DNA of 64,000 bases from Cupriavidus necator N-1 (GTDB lineage Bacteria; Pseudomonadota; Gammaproteobacteria; Burkholderiales; Burkholderiaceae). Both the position numbers and the translations under genes were made by a program. Shown here piece by piece: positions 63,701-64,000 of the stretch (its first letter is position 1; every line of letters starts with the position of its first letter). Below the pieces are notes generated by a model. That model was given only the letters and a program-made list of their open reading frames with translations. It did no database searches and had not been told where the DNA came from. The stretch is from assembly GCF_000219215.1 (NCBI RefSeq), contig NC_015723.1, positions 806,001 to 870,000 of the forward strand, written 5' to 3'.

Positions 63701-64000
63701 ATGAGCGATTCAACGGACGATCGCCGCCTGCTGCAGGAAAGCGTGCGGCGCTATGTCGAGCGCGGCTACGGCTTCGAGCAGCGCCGCGCGGCGCTGGCCG
63801 AGCCCGAAGGCTTCTCGCGCAAGCACTGGCAGGCGTTTGCCGAAATGGGCTGGCTGGCCGTGGGCCTGCCCGAAGCCTGCGGCGGCCTGGGCGATGCCGC
63901 GGACCAGGCCCTGCTGGCCGAGGAACTGGGCCGCGCCCAGCCTGCCGAGCCCTGGCTGGCCAATGCCGCGCTGTGCGCGCCGCTGCTGGCCGCCTGCGGC
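63701..64000 (+). CDS. acyl-CoA dehydrogenase, second of a pair (3' end outside window)
   Basis: Only the first 100 codons are visible. They read as the N-terminal helical domain of an acyl-CoA dehydrogenase, with GWLAVGLPEACGGLGD and LLAEELGRAQPAEPWL. AAGGA lies before the ATG. It follows the first dehydrogenase by 43 bases. Pairs like this may form a heteromer acting on an unusual acyl-CoA. Confidence 0.88.
   Translation, partial: MSDSTDDRRLLQESVRRYVERGYGFEQRRAALAEPEGFSRKHWQAFAEMGWLAVGLPEACGGLGDAADQALLAEELGRAQPAEPWLANAALCAPLLAACG

Overview
The window is high-GC, densely coded DNA with codon use and gene content typical of a Burkholderiales bacterium. Cupriavidus or a close relative is the best guess: an epimerase-type threonine dehydrogenase paired with kbl, an 831-residue NapA in a napEDABC set, pairs of catabolic operons with LysR or MarR regulators, and TctC-type binding proteins. 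The catabolic character suggests a secondary replicon, but the sequence alone cannot prove this. No rRNA, tRNA, insertion sequence, CRISPR array or replication origin was seen.

Region 1 (1-20293) is, after the end of an ankyrin-repeat gene, a picolinate-type pyridine degradation locus. It holds a MarR regulator, a four-component Rieske oxygenase, a branched-chain-type ABC importer, an MHS-type MFS transporter, an amidohydrolase-2 decarboxylase, the full 2,5-dihydroxypyridine to fumarate set (ring dioxygenase, deformylase, maleamate amidase, maleate isomerase) and a three-gene molybdenum hydroxylase. Read as a pathway: picolinate is hydroxylated at C6 (Mo enzyme), then at C3 (Rieske system), decarboxylated to 2,5-dihydroxypyridine, opened and carried to fumarate. 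Eight copies of a TCAG-N4-CTGA palindrome sit in front of the oxygenase, ABC, MFS and decarboxylase operons. They tie the locus into one regulon. The FAD subunit of the Mo enzyme is frameshifted by an apparent GC duplication.

Region 2 (20329-23185) is a threonine catabolic operon (kbl-tdh) facing an XRE-cupin regulator across a promoter with three direct repeats. Region 3 (23190-34383) is one long minus-strand block, napEDABC-ccmABCDEFGHI, joining periplasmic nitrate reductase to the System I cytochrome c maturation genes. Behind it lie a decayed LuxR/MalT-type regulator, serA, two lipoproteins, and a beta-propeller/regulator/DUF899/DUF2182 group (to 41138).

Region 4 (41149-51550) is for phosphonate use. 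A LysR gene faces an iron-alcohol dehydrogenase, an organophosphate-type MFS transporter and phosphonoacetaldehyde dehydrogenase. A second LysR gene faces phosphonoacetate hydrolase, followed by a Na/Pi-type transporter and a TctC binding protein. No phosphonatase or aminoethylphosphonate transaminase is present, so the entry substrate may be hydroxyethylphosphonate or phosphonoacetaldehyde made elsewhere.

Region 5 (51624-57857) is mixed: a small exported protein, a Crp/Fnr regulator facing a class II aldolase and a GhrA-like reductase, a Tat-exported PhoD phosphatase and a tandem UspA protein. Region 6 (57901-64000) holds a LysR regulator, an alkylsulfatase-like metallohydrolase and a CoA-transferase/crotonase/two acyl-CoA dehydrogenase operon that runs off the window. 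A shared inverted repeat in two promoters suggests that the LysR protein controls both the hydrolase and the operon.
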